DNA from: Eleusine coracana subsp. coracana
Lineage: Eukaryota; Streptophyta; Magnoliopsida; Poales; Poaceae
Assembly: GCA_032690845.1 (NCBI GenBank)
Contig: CM064421.1
Location: 41,158,963-41,222,962, forward strand
Direction of reading: 5' to 3'
Length of the DNA: 64,000 nt
In this document: in pieces, positions 46,037 through 57,651 of the stretch
How positions within the stretch are numbered: position 1 is the first letter of the stretch
Layout: each line of letters begins with the position of its first letter
Translations under genes and position numbers: made by a program
Notes under the pieces: model-generated
Databases searched by the model: none
What the model was told of the DNA's origin: nothing
The model's input: only the letters and a program-made list of their open reading frames with translations

Positions 46037-46502
46037 CTACATATTTTCCGTACTAGAACTGACCACATTCTAATGGCTGGAATCTGTTTGGCAGCATTGC
46101 AGTTTGTGAACGATCCTATTATCTAGAAAAACAAATTATCATGATGTGATGAAATCATGATAGACAAACTTCATTGTTTAGCTGCCATGGGCCCATGGCC
46201 TTTGAACCATCCTACCTGTCTTGTGTTTTGTGTTCGGCTAGGCTGTAAGGACTTTTATGGCTTGCTTTATTATATGATTCGTGAACTTCTGCACGGTTCA
46301 GCTCCGAACAGTCGATTTTTGCTAAATTTTTTTTCTCAACTTCAGAAGGCGAGGTTGTCGGTTAATATAGGAGTGAAATCAATCTTTTCTTCCGAAGATG
46401 AGATCCCGTCCTTCAGTTCACAATCTGGGGCTTTGATTTGCCCAGCGGAAGGATCGCTCTGTGGATTGTGACACCGGATGCTGTGAATGGTTGTTGTCCA
46501 TT

Positions 46503-46542
46503 TCTACTGGTAATAGGGGTTAAAAAAAAATCTACTGGTAAT
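46503..46542. repeat. Micro-insertion scar: perfect 12-bp duplication around 16 nt
   Basis: TCTACTGGTAAT at 46503-46514 and 46531-46542. The insert is AGGGGTTAAAAAAAAA. Confidence 0.88.
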
Positions 46543-49027
46543 GCCCCATGCCCCAGCGTAGGAGTGTATTGACAATTGCAAGTGGGCCACGACGAGGTAG
46601 GGCTACGGGTCCCACCTTGCAGTGGAACGTTCTAAGGCCGGGCCGCTCGCTCCGTCGGTCTCGTCTTCCTTTCCCCCCATGGCCCCATCCTCACTGAAGT
46701 CACGAGAGAAGCACCCCGCCCTAATCATCGACCGCCGCCGCGGCGACCATCGGGGAAGGAAGCGGCGCGACTCGGGCGGGCTATGATGATGGTACGTTCG
46801 GCTCAAGGTGCGTCAGTTTTCCTCTGTGGAGAGGTGCATTCTGCTGAGTGTGTGTGGCTGGTTCTCGGCAGGGCATCCACGCACGGAAAACGGGCGTCTC
46901 GCCGGGGCGGGGCGTCGATTCTGCGAATTCCGCTGCTGAATTGTGGGAATGCCATGCTGTAAACTATAAATTGCGCGTCAGTTGTTCCTTATGATTCTTT
47001 GAGCCCCATTTGTTATTTTCCTTTTGTGCCTGTTGATCACATAATAAGTTATGTTGTTTAGTGTGTAGATTGGTCAGTGTGAGAGTGTTTAGAGACTACT
47101 GCGGTGGTGCCATGGTAAAATTTCTGATGCTCAGTCGTGTTGCTACAGCATAGTTTATGTTCAGCTTCTAATTTGTGACTTGGTCCATGAACCTAACCCA
47201 CTGGGTGCCTTAGATATACACATGCTCCCGACAGGACTCCTGACTGGACTCTAGTCACATTACTGGCATGGGGGCACAAATGATGGGTTTGTGGGTGCAC
47301 CACATCGCTTTCCCAGTTGGCAGTGACAATGTAGTTGTTCCTGCACTAGATATATCGTTTGTTGTTTCATGTACCTGTAATCAGTAAAACATGTTACGAT
47401 TGTGTCCTAGGAAGCCCACGACATGGTAACAACTTATTTTGAGGGCTAACAAAAAATTTTCTCTAGCTCAGCTGCAAACCATCATCCTTAATGGAATTGG
47501 ACCAGTACAATTGGGCGTCTGGATGTTCATGTCTGCGGATCGTCGAGGAAGTGCATTGGGGCCAATGGACGCTAGTTCTGCAATGTACCCTCCTTGAGTC
47601 AATAATTCAGAATTGCCTTTACTGTGAAAATATTCTGTTTCTGTGGTGATAATTGGCACCTGATGTGCCACAGAAAGGCAATTTCTGGGGCGATGCATGC
47701 ATGGAACTCATCTTATAGCCTTGAATTTGACGGTGACAAAAATATTGTAGTAGTTTATTAAATAGTTCTGCTTGTGTGGCCTATAATTGTGATTAGACAT
47801 CCGGTAGTGACTTGTGATTTTTGCTGTTTCACACTTCCTTTCAGTAGCGGTTATTTTTCATATCTGGTAATTTCCTTTTTTTTTTTAATGCCAGGTTGTA
47901 GAACATGCTCTCCCCTGTGTCTGGTAAATTCTTTTGGAAACTTTAGTAAGCATCCATAGGGCTGGCAAGATTTGAGGAGCATGCCTTCAATATAACCTGT
48001 TTACCTCATGGGGTCCAGTCTGATTGTGTCTTGTGACACTTTGACATCTGATGTTGAGGACATCAGAGAAAAATAAAATTTGTAGTGGCAACTGAGAGTT
48101 TTCAATCATGAAAATGGTTTCATTTTCTGACTAGTATCAAGTGATTCTTGTGTGTGTGTGTCCATACTTCACCCCTATAAAAAACAAGTTCATATCAGCC
48201 TATTTAGGTGGTCCGTCAATTGCTTATTAGCTCCTATTTCAATATTGTATTGAAAAGAAACAACATTTTATTTCTGATTTGCCCTGTCCTGTCAAGATCA
48301 AAATGAAACTGTGAAATGAGTTCTAGCCTTGCCACAAGACCCACTTTGATGTCTTGTTTATTATCTTCATGACTAAAGCTTCCAAATGTGGATGTTAGAC
48401 TCAAACAAGACACATATTCAATGCATTAGAGATCATTGAGTTAGACCAGGATAAAATTTATTTGAACAACATTCCAGGTTTGTTCTGAACAGAACAATGC
48501 TAGTTTCAAGTTCCTTGTTCATTGGAGCACAATGAGCATGCATCATGGACCATAGAATTTATCATATCATTCTTTACAAATGCTCACTAATATCTCCATA
48601 GTTCTTCTCCAATCCAACCTGCTTACAGTTTTCCCTGGCCTCAGCAAAGTGAACTGTTCATCTCAATTTTGTATACTGTTCAGATTGTGCTTCTGTGGAG
48701 ATTGGAGAGCCATGTCGTGGAGTTAACCCTGGAGGCTGGTGCTTATCAGGGTGGAAATGTTCTTCTTGGCCTCAGGATGTGACAGGTGCCACACGAAAAA
48801 TATAAATATTACTGAAAGTTCCAGTGCAATTTCCCTTTAAGCTGATGTCTGTTTCAACCAATGTTACTCTTCTCAACTTTCCTGTTATGTCATACTCCTT
48901 AAGAACATGGAGAAAACAGAAAACTTTGCCAAGTCTGCAAGAATTTCTGTTCTGCTTCTTCTGAAACAAAAACTGGCCAAATGTCATTTTAGAATTTGCG
49001 AAGAAAAGGAGAATAAACCTGGTGTAG

Positions 49028-49122
49028 TTAATAAGTGAACACTAGTACATGCATGTCCTGACAAAAAACTTATGATAGAAAACATAATATCCCTTACATT
49101 TAATAAGTGAACTCTAGTACAT
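49028..49122. repeat. 23-bp duplication with 49-nt filler
   Basis: TTAATAAGTGAACACTAGTA (plus CAT) at 49028-49050 recurs with one change at 49100-49122. The filler has a short A-run in its middle but no terminal A-tail. Confidence 0.75.
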
Positions 49123-49505
49123 ACAATGAGTTATATGGGCGAGGCAGGCCAACAACCAAAGATTACTGGCAGAAGTTTTCGCTTAATGGATACTTAAATG
49201 CTAAATCTTGGCAGTATTAGTTTGATGGTTGGAAGTAGTCTGTAGCTGATTCCATTTTTTTTAAAAGGACAGACTCAGTGTTAGACGCTCCCAAACTAGG
49301 TGGGGTTTGTGCTGGAGCTGATTTCAAATACCTGAAATTTTTCATACTTTTTCTAAGTGCCTTTCAACCTATCCATTTGGAGACTGTAACTCTTTATTTA
49401 TTATTTGGAGTTCTCTCAGTTCACTATGTGGGTTAATCCAAATCATGTTATCCTGTGTTCCAAGTTGGCTGTTGATGTATCCTTTGTTTCAGCTTTGCAG
49501 ATTAT

Positions 49506-49549
49506 AATACTCTACTTTGTTCCTTCAAAAAAAGAATATTGTACTTTGT
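49506..49549. repeat. Micro-insertion scar: 15-bp duplication (2 mismatches) around 14 nt
   Basis: AATACTCTACTTTGT (49506-49520) and AATATTGTACTTTGT (49535-49549). The insert is TCCTTCAAAAAAAG. Confidence 0.75.
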
Positions 49550-50589
49550 GAATTTATTATAGTTATCTTTAGTGTGCTTAGTCCATTCATTTGAACAAAG
49601 TAATTGCATTGTGGCACCAAATCAACTAATCCCTAAGCGTCATGATTTCTTTTCAGATATAGCTTGTTACTGATTGGGTCATCCTGCTGTATTCTTATAT
49701 AATTAGGTTCAACCTTGGATTACTCTTGAATTCATATTCAAATTACCAATTCCTTGCCTTAGATCCTTGTTTTATATTACTTGAACCTGTTCTGTCAAGG
49801 CAATTCACCTTTTTAGGATATGAACAACAGAGAATAAGTTCTTGTCATATAGTGATCATAACTACTTGGCTAATTGTGACCGACGGAAGGCAGCCAGGTG
49901 TTCGGCCTCTGGGAGCTGTACTGTGATCAATTATATGAATGTTGCGATTTTGCCAGCCTTTTTTCTGCAGCAGCAGATTTGCAGCTTTTCATTGTGTCTG
50001 GTAGCAATTATCAAGGTCACCAACTCCTATGGTGCTAGGATGGGGTCGAAGTGATGAAAAATCATATTAATGTTTCTGCTACTGCTTGCCATTTGCTTGC
50101 TGCTGTTCAAAGCGCTATTTAATGGAATCCTTTTAAATGTTTGTTGGTAACACTGTTATTTTTCTCTCCGGTTCATCTCTGTTATGTGTCATTTGTGGTA
50201 CTTTGGGGAAAGAGTTCCCTGTAATTGCTTTCTATGATTGTTGTGGAAAAGGAAACCGAGAATTGTAAGCATTGTCCTCACTGAGTTGTTTGTGGGGCCT
50301 TCCATGCAAAAATTAATTGAAACCTTATTATTGATACCTGCAGCATTGCATTGGACGTCATCAGAAGGAAATTTAATGGAAGTAAATAATGGGGATATTT
50401 CAAGAAGGTACATTTCTCTTAAGGCTGTGCTTTAACTTGCACTCCATAAACCTATTGACTTTTTAGTGCTGAGTTACGCTTTCTATATACTGCAAAGTAT
50501 GATCATATTCCATTATATGGTGTAATAGGAATTACTGTTTCAATTGTATTCTCCAGGACTCAGTTTGGTGTGCTTTGCTGATTCGTGAT

Positions 50590-50633
50590 GATTATTCCTG
50601 CTGTTTTTTTGAGACTGGATTATTCCTGCTGTT
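50590..50633. repeat. Micro-insertion scar: perfect 16-bp duplication around 12 nt
   Basis: GATTATTCCTGCTGTT at 50590-50605 and 50618-50633. The insert is TTTTTGAGACTG, the reverse complement of CAGTCTCAAAAA. Confidence 0.9.
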
Positions 50634-51734
50634 GATGTTTTGGATGAATTTCCCAAGTGGCTGACAGCCTAGATGAGGATATGGCAAAATGCTGATCGTC
50701 GACGGCGATAGAGACAGGTGTCTCCTCTCTTCCTGTGGACTTTAATTTTTGGCACTTTGCTTTTGAATGCACGTCCATCATTATCCAGAATAAATTCCTG
50801 CATTAGGAGCCAGCATAAGGTTCTGCAAACACCTGATTGCTTTCAATGCCATACCACAGTGATTTAAATGTTCTGAAAATTTTAGCGAGTGAGGACCTTT
50901 GTGTCGTCTTATTTGATTTTTTTTTTCATGTTTAGGCTTTGTCATGTTAAACAGACAATAATTACTGCTACTATACAAGACAACAGCTATCAGAATAAAA
51001 TGCAAAACATAATGTTCTTAAGGAAAATGTGGTTCTCTAATCATGGTGTTTCATCTCTTCACTATTCATACATTCTATTGAGAAATGACGCCTGAAGTTT
51101 TGAAGAAAGGAAAAGAGAAATTGGATGGCAAATTGGTTCTGAGCCTTGATGAGTCCTATGTGCTCATCAGCACAAAATGCCAGCTATATGATCTAATGTA
51201 GGTGCAATGGTGGTCACACATAGACAGAATTTAGGAGCACCAAGTCCAGCTGGTATTTGGGGCAATAGTGAGAGTAGCATTGCACACATATACTCACACA
51301 AGGATGGTTTGCCACATTAGTCCCGGCAGATGCATTCACCGTCAGAACATATGCTGTTCATGCCTTGTCTTTTAAGGAATTCTTGATTCTTCTAGATATT
51401 TGCAAATTGATTTAGTACTGCTATGTGTCCACATTAATCCGGTTATCTTTTTGGACGTGTTTCAGATTATTGTCCTCCAACCCTTTATCCTCATGAGCTG
51501 TATTATTGGTGGTCATATGTTATTGAATAAGGCGTTGTTGTATCAGGAATAGAAAAATGAGCTAATGATCACGTTTGTAGTCACTGATTGCAAGGGTATA
51601 AGACAGTGTAAGCGGCTTATCATATGGTGCATCTGATCCTTTCTCGTGCGTGCGATAACGAGATTCCGAGGATGATGCTTCGCCAATAATGTTTGAGTTT
51701 TATCCACAAGAAAGCAATGCCACCCCTTATCCCC

Positions 51735-51917
51735 TCAAGAACCAAATTTTGCAAGAGGACTTTCCAACATGGAAGGGGGCTTGTGTGGTGCTGTTAAATA
51801 AGTTGGTTTGGTAGTGGTCTGTTCTGGACTAGACATACTGATGTCATAATCAGAATGGTCGCGTGAAGGCTGCAGCCCTATGATCTGAATCAAGTCACCG
51901 GTTGAATCTGTGGCCAT
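51735..51917 (-). CDS. Possible 60-codon small ORF, unknown
   Basis: Starts MATDSTGDLIQIIGLQPS in a strong initiation context (CGCCATGGCC) and runs 60 codons with balanced composition. No homologue is recognised. The opposite strand is also open for about 50 codons here (EDDASPIMFEFYPQES...), so the choice of strand is unclear and it may be chance. Confidence 0.18.
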   Translation of the reverse strand: MATDSTGDLIQIIGLQPSRDHSDYDISMSSPEQTTTKPTYLTAPHKPPSMLESPLAKFGS

Positions 51918-52948
51918 GGCGAATTTTCATTTCCTTTCTTCTTTTTTTTTTAAAAAAAGAAGAAGACGTTTGTGCATGCATGTATATCGCGGGTAAACCC
52001 TCCTTGTCGTTACCCTGTAAACTTGAGTGGTGCATATGCATGATTGCTATGGCTTGATGATGGAGATCATGTTTTGAGTTGAAGAAATGGACCAATATAC
52101 GCTTGGAGGGTGGGGGTGTGGCTGTGTTGTAAGATGGTCCTGAGATTGAATTTTGGTTTATATTGCGATGGCCCATACGCACTAGCCGAAGATCAATTGC
52201 AAGAAAACGAAGATGTGGAGCTGATGAGCACATAAAGAGGTGGGAGAGTGTCTCGGTTTTTCATTTCTTACACAGCAAATGCTCAGGCGTGTTGTATCAG
52301 TCATCGGCTCTACTTGTTAGTTCCACATGCAAAAGTCACAGTACTCCGGGTCTTTTTCGATGGGGTGAAAGTACGGTTTCCCATCGCCCAAGAAGGGTGG
52401 TTCGTCGCGTCCGTCATCAGAGGCACAGCTAGCGTGTCGTCGTCTAATAGCGCCCGACGGAAACACAGTTGGTCTCGTGTCGGTATGGAGCCAACAAGGC
52501 TATAGCCTCGCGTCGCGTCGTCTCTCCCTCCCTCTCTCTCTAGCCACAAATCACGTCTCTCTCTCTCTCGCTCGCTCCTATAGCTTGAGCAGGGTACAGT
52601 AGGCGAGTTTGTACGCGCATGTGATGGACCGATCGCTGCGGCGTGGCCGCGCCCTGACCAGCTGACACCGGCCGGGCCGGTCGGAGCCAATGGCCGCTCG
52701 ATACGACGACGGCCCACAACGTGCGGGCATGCGATTCTGTGCACGGCATGTCACCAACGCCAACCGCCGGTGAAAGTGTGCGAGTGGATTCCATCGATCT
52801 GAAACCTGATGTCATATATGCGTGCATGGGGGCAGCGCGGCACATGCCTGCCCCCGTAGCAAGCGACATATGCCGATACCTGCCTGCCCATTTCCGATCG
52901 CCTCTCGCCGGGCCGGCAACCGGACACCACTGCTGCTTGTGCTTGGCT

Positions 52949-52990
52949 AGGCCTACACTTTTTTTTTTTTTTTGCGATGAGGCACTACAC
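52949..52990. repeat. Possible micro-insertion scar: imperfect 10-bp duplication around T15 + GCGATG
   Basis: AGGCCTACAC (52949-52958) and AGGCACTACAC (52980-52990) differ by one indel. The insert is a T-run ending GCGATG. Confidence 0.5.
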
Positions 52991-54035
52991 CATCCACCAG
53001 AGAGGCAGAAACCCCTATAGCTAGGCTACCTGGTCACTACGTGACTGTTGTGTGCCTGCGCGCGCGGCACTGTCCATGCATGAGTGATGACACGCCCCGT
53101 GCGTGCACGCCCAGCATGCAAAAGCAGCCTGGTGATGCGTGTATGTACCGTACATGTACGTATACGTACGACCACGTGCTCGACCCCTAACCGTACGCAC
53201 TGTGCAAGTACACGCCGGTCGCGTTCACTGTACGTAGTGCCCGATCATCGATCCATCGAGCGACCAATCAGCCAGCCAGTCATCAGTACTACTCTCTACT
53301 ACTCCATGATCGAACTCGCTCTTCATCTGGAGGACACGCACGCCACATGGGGGCGCGTACGCCCTCCCGGCCGGATATGATACCACCCTTTGCATTGCAT
53401 GTGCTGGAGGAAGACGTGTCTGATATACACTGATGCGTATGCAACGGGTGGTACACACAGGCACAGCTGCTGTCCGAGGCGGGAACAAACGTACGGGCGC
53501 ACGCCTGTCTCCCAGTGCCCTGCAAGGCCCGGCACGCCGCGGCTGGTGGTTGCCATCATGACAACGCCCCGCGCGCAACCACCGGCTTCACGACGTGATC
53601 CCCGCCAACGCACCGGCCCCCATCGATCGTCGGTTGCATTGCATGCGTTTTTTGGATTCGATTGGGACACACTCGAGAATATGTATGCGCAGACATGAGT
53701 GTGCACCTGGTTTCTGCTTGCTGCTAGACAAGGTGAAGAGATTGCAATATTGGTGCTCGACAGTAGCTAACGTCACACATTTTGTGTGTGTGTGTGTGCG
53801 CTTGTGTAGCTGTGTTACGCCATGGATGCTGAGAATTGTGTGCCGGCCGGTGGTTGTTCCCCACGAGGGCAACTGCTCCCTCCCTGCTAACCATTTACCA
53901 CCACTCACTCACTCAATCACTCCCTTTTAATGTTGTGGTACCGCGAATGGCCACATGCAGTTAAGTGGGAAAGTGCCCGCCCCCGCGCTCGAGTCATTGC
54001 ACATGCACTTTCTGTCCATTGGATTCAATTTTTCT

Positions 54036-54526
54036 TGTTTCACCCCTCGCTCTCCCTCCTCGAATCCCTCGCACACCAGAACATTAAGTATTGTCAACTT
54101 TGGATTTACCATTTTAATAAGAAGTGAGAATAAAAAAAATACAAAAACTAGCTAATGTATATGATCCATTCAAACATGTGCCTGGGTAAGTCATTTCAGA
54201 CCAGAGACAGAGCTTGGTTATGCCCAAGATGGACATGTGCCCCCTATTCTCTCGAGTTAGTGAAATAACCCTCACTCTGCTGCTGCTTATCAATATATAT
54301 GCTCACACTTATCGGATCTTTCAAAAAAAAGTGAAATAACCCTCGCTCCCTCCCTGAATTCCTGATCTTAAGATGTGTATATGTACGCACACAAGAACAC
54401 GTACATACTGTCAACTTCAGATTAACCCTTTTGATGAGAAGTGAGAATGAAAATATACAAAAACTAGCTAATGTATATGATCCATCCAAACACGTGTCTT
54501 GGTAAGTTCAAACCAGAGACAAAATA
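54036..54526. repeat. Diverged direct duplication, two copies of about 180 bp
   Basis: Copy 1 (about 54036-54216) and copy 2 (about 54332-54526) share TACAAAAACTAGCTAATGTA followed by TATGATCCATYCAAACA, AGAAGTGAGAAT, and ACCAGAGACA. Copy 2 has extra bases near 54365-54400. The copies are about 115 bp apart. The second scar site at 54260-54344 abuts copy 2. Confidence 0.75.
54260..54344. repeat. Micro-insertion scar: perfect 14-bp duplication around a 57-nt A-tailed insert
   Basis: GTGAAATAACCCTC at 54260-54273 and 54331-54344. The 57-nt insert ends CGGATCTTTC followed by eight A. It is the longest of this class and the best probe for a parent element. Confidence 0.88.
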
Positions 54527-55856
54527 TTAGTTTAAATATGAAAAAATTAGTTTTATCTAATAATAACATAAATGATTAAAAATATGATAGTTTTAATTTT
54601 TTTAAATAAGACCAGTGGTTAAACGTAACTTAAAAACTCAACAGTGATAATATTTTAAGAGCGGAGAGAGTATGTTGGTTCGAAGTACCAATGAGGATGT
54701 CAAGTCCTTTTTATAGAGTGTATTTGACATCCACCTATTTGAAAAAGAGGATACTATAATTCAAAGAGAATGAACCCATTTGATCCCAAAATTTTTTTGG
54801 ACAGGCAATCCTAACGTATTGATGATGAACATGCAAGCAAGTATTCTGATGGAATGAATCGTCCACCGTCTAGTCATTGATGAAGAGGAAATAACTCCCT
54901 ACTCCGTCTTAAAAAGTGGGTGCATAGACTTCAACTCGAGTCAGTACATGTGTGGGATATTGTGGAATGGATATATCACGTAATAATTTCACGCGACAAG
55001 CAAACCCCTAGCCATATGATGCCCTCTCAGTGCGACAACAACCATGTTTCATCAAGGACATGAATGGCCCGCTGTTTGGATGGGAACAGTAGAGCAATAA
55101 TCAAGATAGGAACCAGTGATGGCAAAAGGCTAGTGGTTTGATGATACAACTACATTTGCAACAATAGCATATATGTTTTTATTTCTTTGGTATTAATTAT
55201 TGGTCTCCCTATAGATATTTTGTTGCAAACTCAAATATTCACTGCAAGCCTTTCACTAATAGCAAGTAAATATAGTAGTGCGTCGCAATGTACGTAGTAA
55301 TCTTTTTTATTAGTTCGTATATAATCTGGTAGAAGCTCATTTATAAAGATAATAATTGTGCCTATACAAATTTACTTTTTGAATGGCCAATCATACTCGC
55401 AACTCAACGCATATCATTGACATTTCTACGTTTTTTAGACAGTTGAATTGTAGCGTACTCTCTGATAAAACGACAGCTATTTATTGGACAGATCTAGTGA
55501 GATAGATGTAAAGGCTAAAACGATATACTAGTTGTATACGTGCATATACAATAAGCTGGTTCTTGCGCACCTAAAGCGGGGGGCTCGGAAATGCTACACG
55601 TTATAGGCATCGAAACCTGATGATTGTTGAGGACGGCACCACGACGAAGCAGGAGGCTATCTACCTGGCCGAATGGGAACGGAGAGTCCTGGACCCAGGT
55701 CGAGCAAGGAACAAATTCAGTATGTTTATATCAGGCAATCTTAGAGAGAAGGAAGCAACTGCAAAGTCCACTCCCGGAAATGTCAATGATATGCGTTGTG
55801 TTGCGATCGCGTATTGAATTGAACTGACCACAATAGGCCAGCTTTTGCGAGTTTGG

Positions 55857-55898
55857 AAAAAAGGCACAGGTTCTTTTCAAAAAAAAAAAAGGCACAGG
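55857..55898. repeat. Micro-insertion scar: 14-bp duplication around TTCTTTTC + A-run
   Basis: A-run plus GGCACAGG at 55857-55870 and 55885-55898. Between them is TTCTTTTC with A-run, nearly the same insert as at 24578-24602. Eight of the 14 bases are non-A. Confidence 0.75.
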
Positions 55899-56083
55899 AA
55901 AGTCGTGAAAAGATGCATGGAGAAGCAAAGGAGAAAAATGAAAAGGTTGGTAGTTTTTTTTTTTTGCTTGTGAGGACTGAGAATGAGTGATCCACCTCAG
56001 CTGTACACTGCATGCTGCCACCTTCATCAGATTGCACTGGCAGGAATTTTCTCAGAGATCGAATTAACCCTTCCTGCAGCAGC

Positions 56084-56112
56084 TGGGGGTGGGGGGGGGG
56101 GGGGGGGGGGGG
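56084..56112. repeat. Poly-G tract
   Basis: Almost unbroken G, one T. It is polymorphism- and assembly-prone. Confidence 0.95.
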
Positions 56113-57295
56113 AAGCAAGGACAGGGCAAAGAGTAATAAGAGTACGCATGCACGTCTGCACTTGGGCAAAGAGTAATTCGACGGGACAAAGTGTAATCGC
56201 CTGGCTGGATTGCAAGGAAAACCCTGTACTGTAGTAGTAGTGCGCTGCCCCTGAACTGGGGATCAATGCTCGGCGCTGCTGCCGCTCTGAAAACTCTCTG
56301 ATTTCAATTCATTCACAGGGGGTGGTGGGGAATTGGGAACCCTGGACCACCGGTGCGCAGATAGCCACGGCCGGCCGCTGCGTGTGCTGCGCCCAAGGAG
56401 CGAGCAGTGAACGGACAGTGGAGACAAGGCAAAGCATTGTGTTGAGAAGGCAGGGCAGGCAGGTACCGCATCGAGCCGAACTTGCCCTGCTGTTTCGGCT
56501 TGAATGTGGTGGCGTGAATTAAGCGCGCATGTACAGGCGCGGCGGGGGCCTGGCCTGATGAGTGCGTGCTCTCCTTAGCCCATCTTATCATTCTGTGCGT
56601 GAACCCAATGCAGTACACTTAACAGTGCGGCCATCACTTCCGGCCCCCGCGCGCGCTCATTGACATGCGTCGTCCCAACGTCGACAGCGTAGCCATCGAC
56701 CCGTGTCGATCGTCCAAGGCAGAGCGCCAGCGAAAGCGAAAGTGGAACAGCGTCGTCCATCCTGTAGGAATGATCCTGAATGATGGAGTACCGGGTAGTA
56801 GTGGATGGAGATAATTTCTTAGTAAGTATAGAAGCTAGTAGTGTGTGTGAAGTCGAGACCGGTAAGTTAAAGTGTGATGAGGAGGGATGATCGATGGCCG
56901 GAAATGGATCACCAGCCCTGCTCTACAGTCTGCTAGGTGCGCGGTTCGGCAGCGACCCACTCAAGCGGCGGGCGAGTTAATCTTCATGGACAACCAACCA
57001 CTGAGCTGTCACGCCGGGCCTGGAGCCTGCGTCGCCGGGCAGAACGGATCCCGTTTGTTCCGACAGCTCGGACGATGGACGTGCCAATATCAATATGCCA
57101 ATCCGTCCGTCAGGAGGAATGGGGAATTTTCAGACAGACAGCCGCATATGTGCTGATGCGGAGCGATGGAGAGGTTTGTTCCGGTTCCGGGCAGCCCGCA
57201 GCTAGCACGGGCGAGAAGGTGAAATTCCCCCAACGGCAGACACGTCCTCCGATAGATGGATCCGTCCCCCACCCACTGCACCCGTGCTTGGCGCG

Positions 57296-57304
57296 TATAT
57301 ATAT
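57296..57304 (+). promoter_or_regulatory. Probable TATA box of the MATE gene
   Basis: TATATATAT after GCGCG. Transcription would start near 57330 and give a leader of about 320 nt. I see no ATG between there and 57652, so the chosen start is the first AUG. Confidence 0.65.
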
Positions 57305-57651
57305 GGGCAGCCGGCTTAAGCACCCGTCCCCCAGACACAAGCCACTTAAGCAGCACCCCGCCGAGTCCCTGACTGAATCCTCCATCCACTGACCGCTCCC
57401 CTCACTCACTTGTGCGGAGGAGACCAAAAGGTTATCACACCAACAACCCAGCAAAGCCAGAGAGAAAGAGTGAGAGATTACCAGACGGAAAAGTAGCTCG
57501 CAACCAGTCAAAACGTACTTGTTGTGTAGGCAGCTCGCGCCGGCCACCACCAACCAGCAGAGGACAGCGCGCCTCTCCTGCTGCTTATATCTATCTTCTC
57601 CAACATCCCGGCCGCTTCTTCCAAACAGCCTCCGCAGATCGTCTCATCAAC

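Larger units (their letters stand above)
46037..57651. other. 11.6-kb gap without a supported protein gene
   Basis: The first part is Maf 3' flank. At 46560-46960 a GC-rich, promoter-like block has an ATG in good context at 46680 and a possible donor (GTACGT) at 46792. From 47 to 52 kb there are scattered exon-like open segments that I could not join into one frame. 52.5-57.2 kb is GC-moderate with simple repeats and no domain. The end of the gap is the MATE promoter. Scars are at 46503, 49506, 50590, 52949, 54260 and 55857. Confidence 0.5.

Noticed and set aside
51148..51168. Hammerhead-ribozyme-like TGATGAG...CTCATCA hairpin
   Set aside because: The GAAA core and the required third stem are absent. 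It is a simple 7-bp hairpin.
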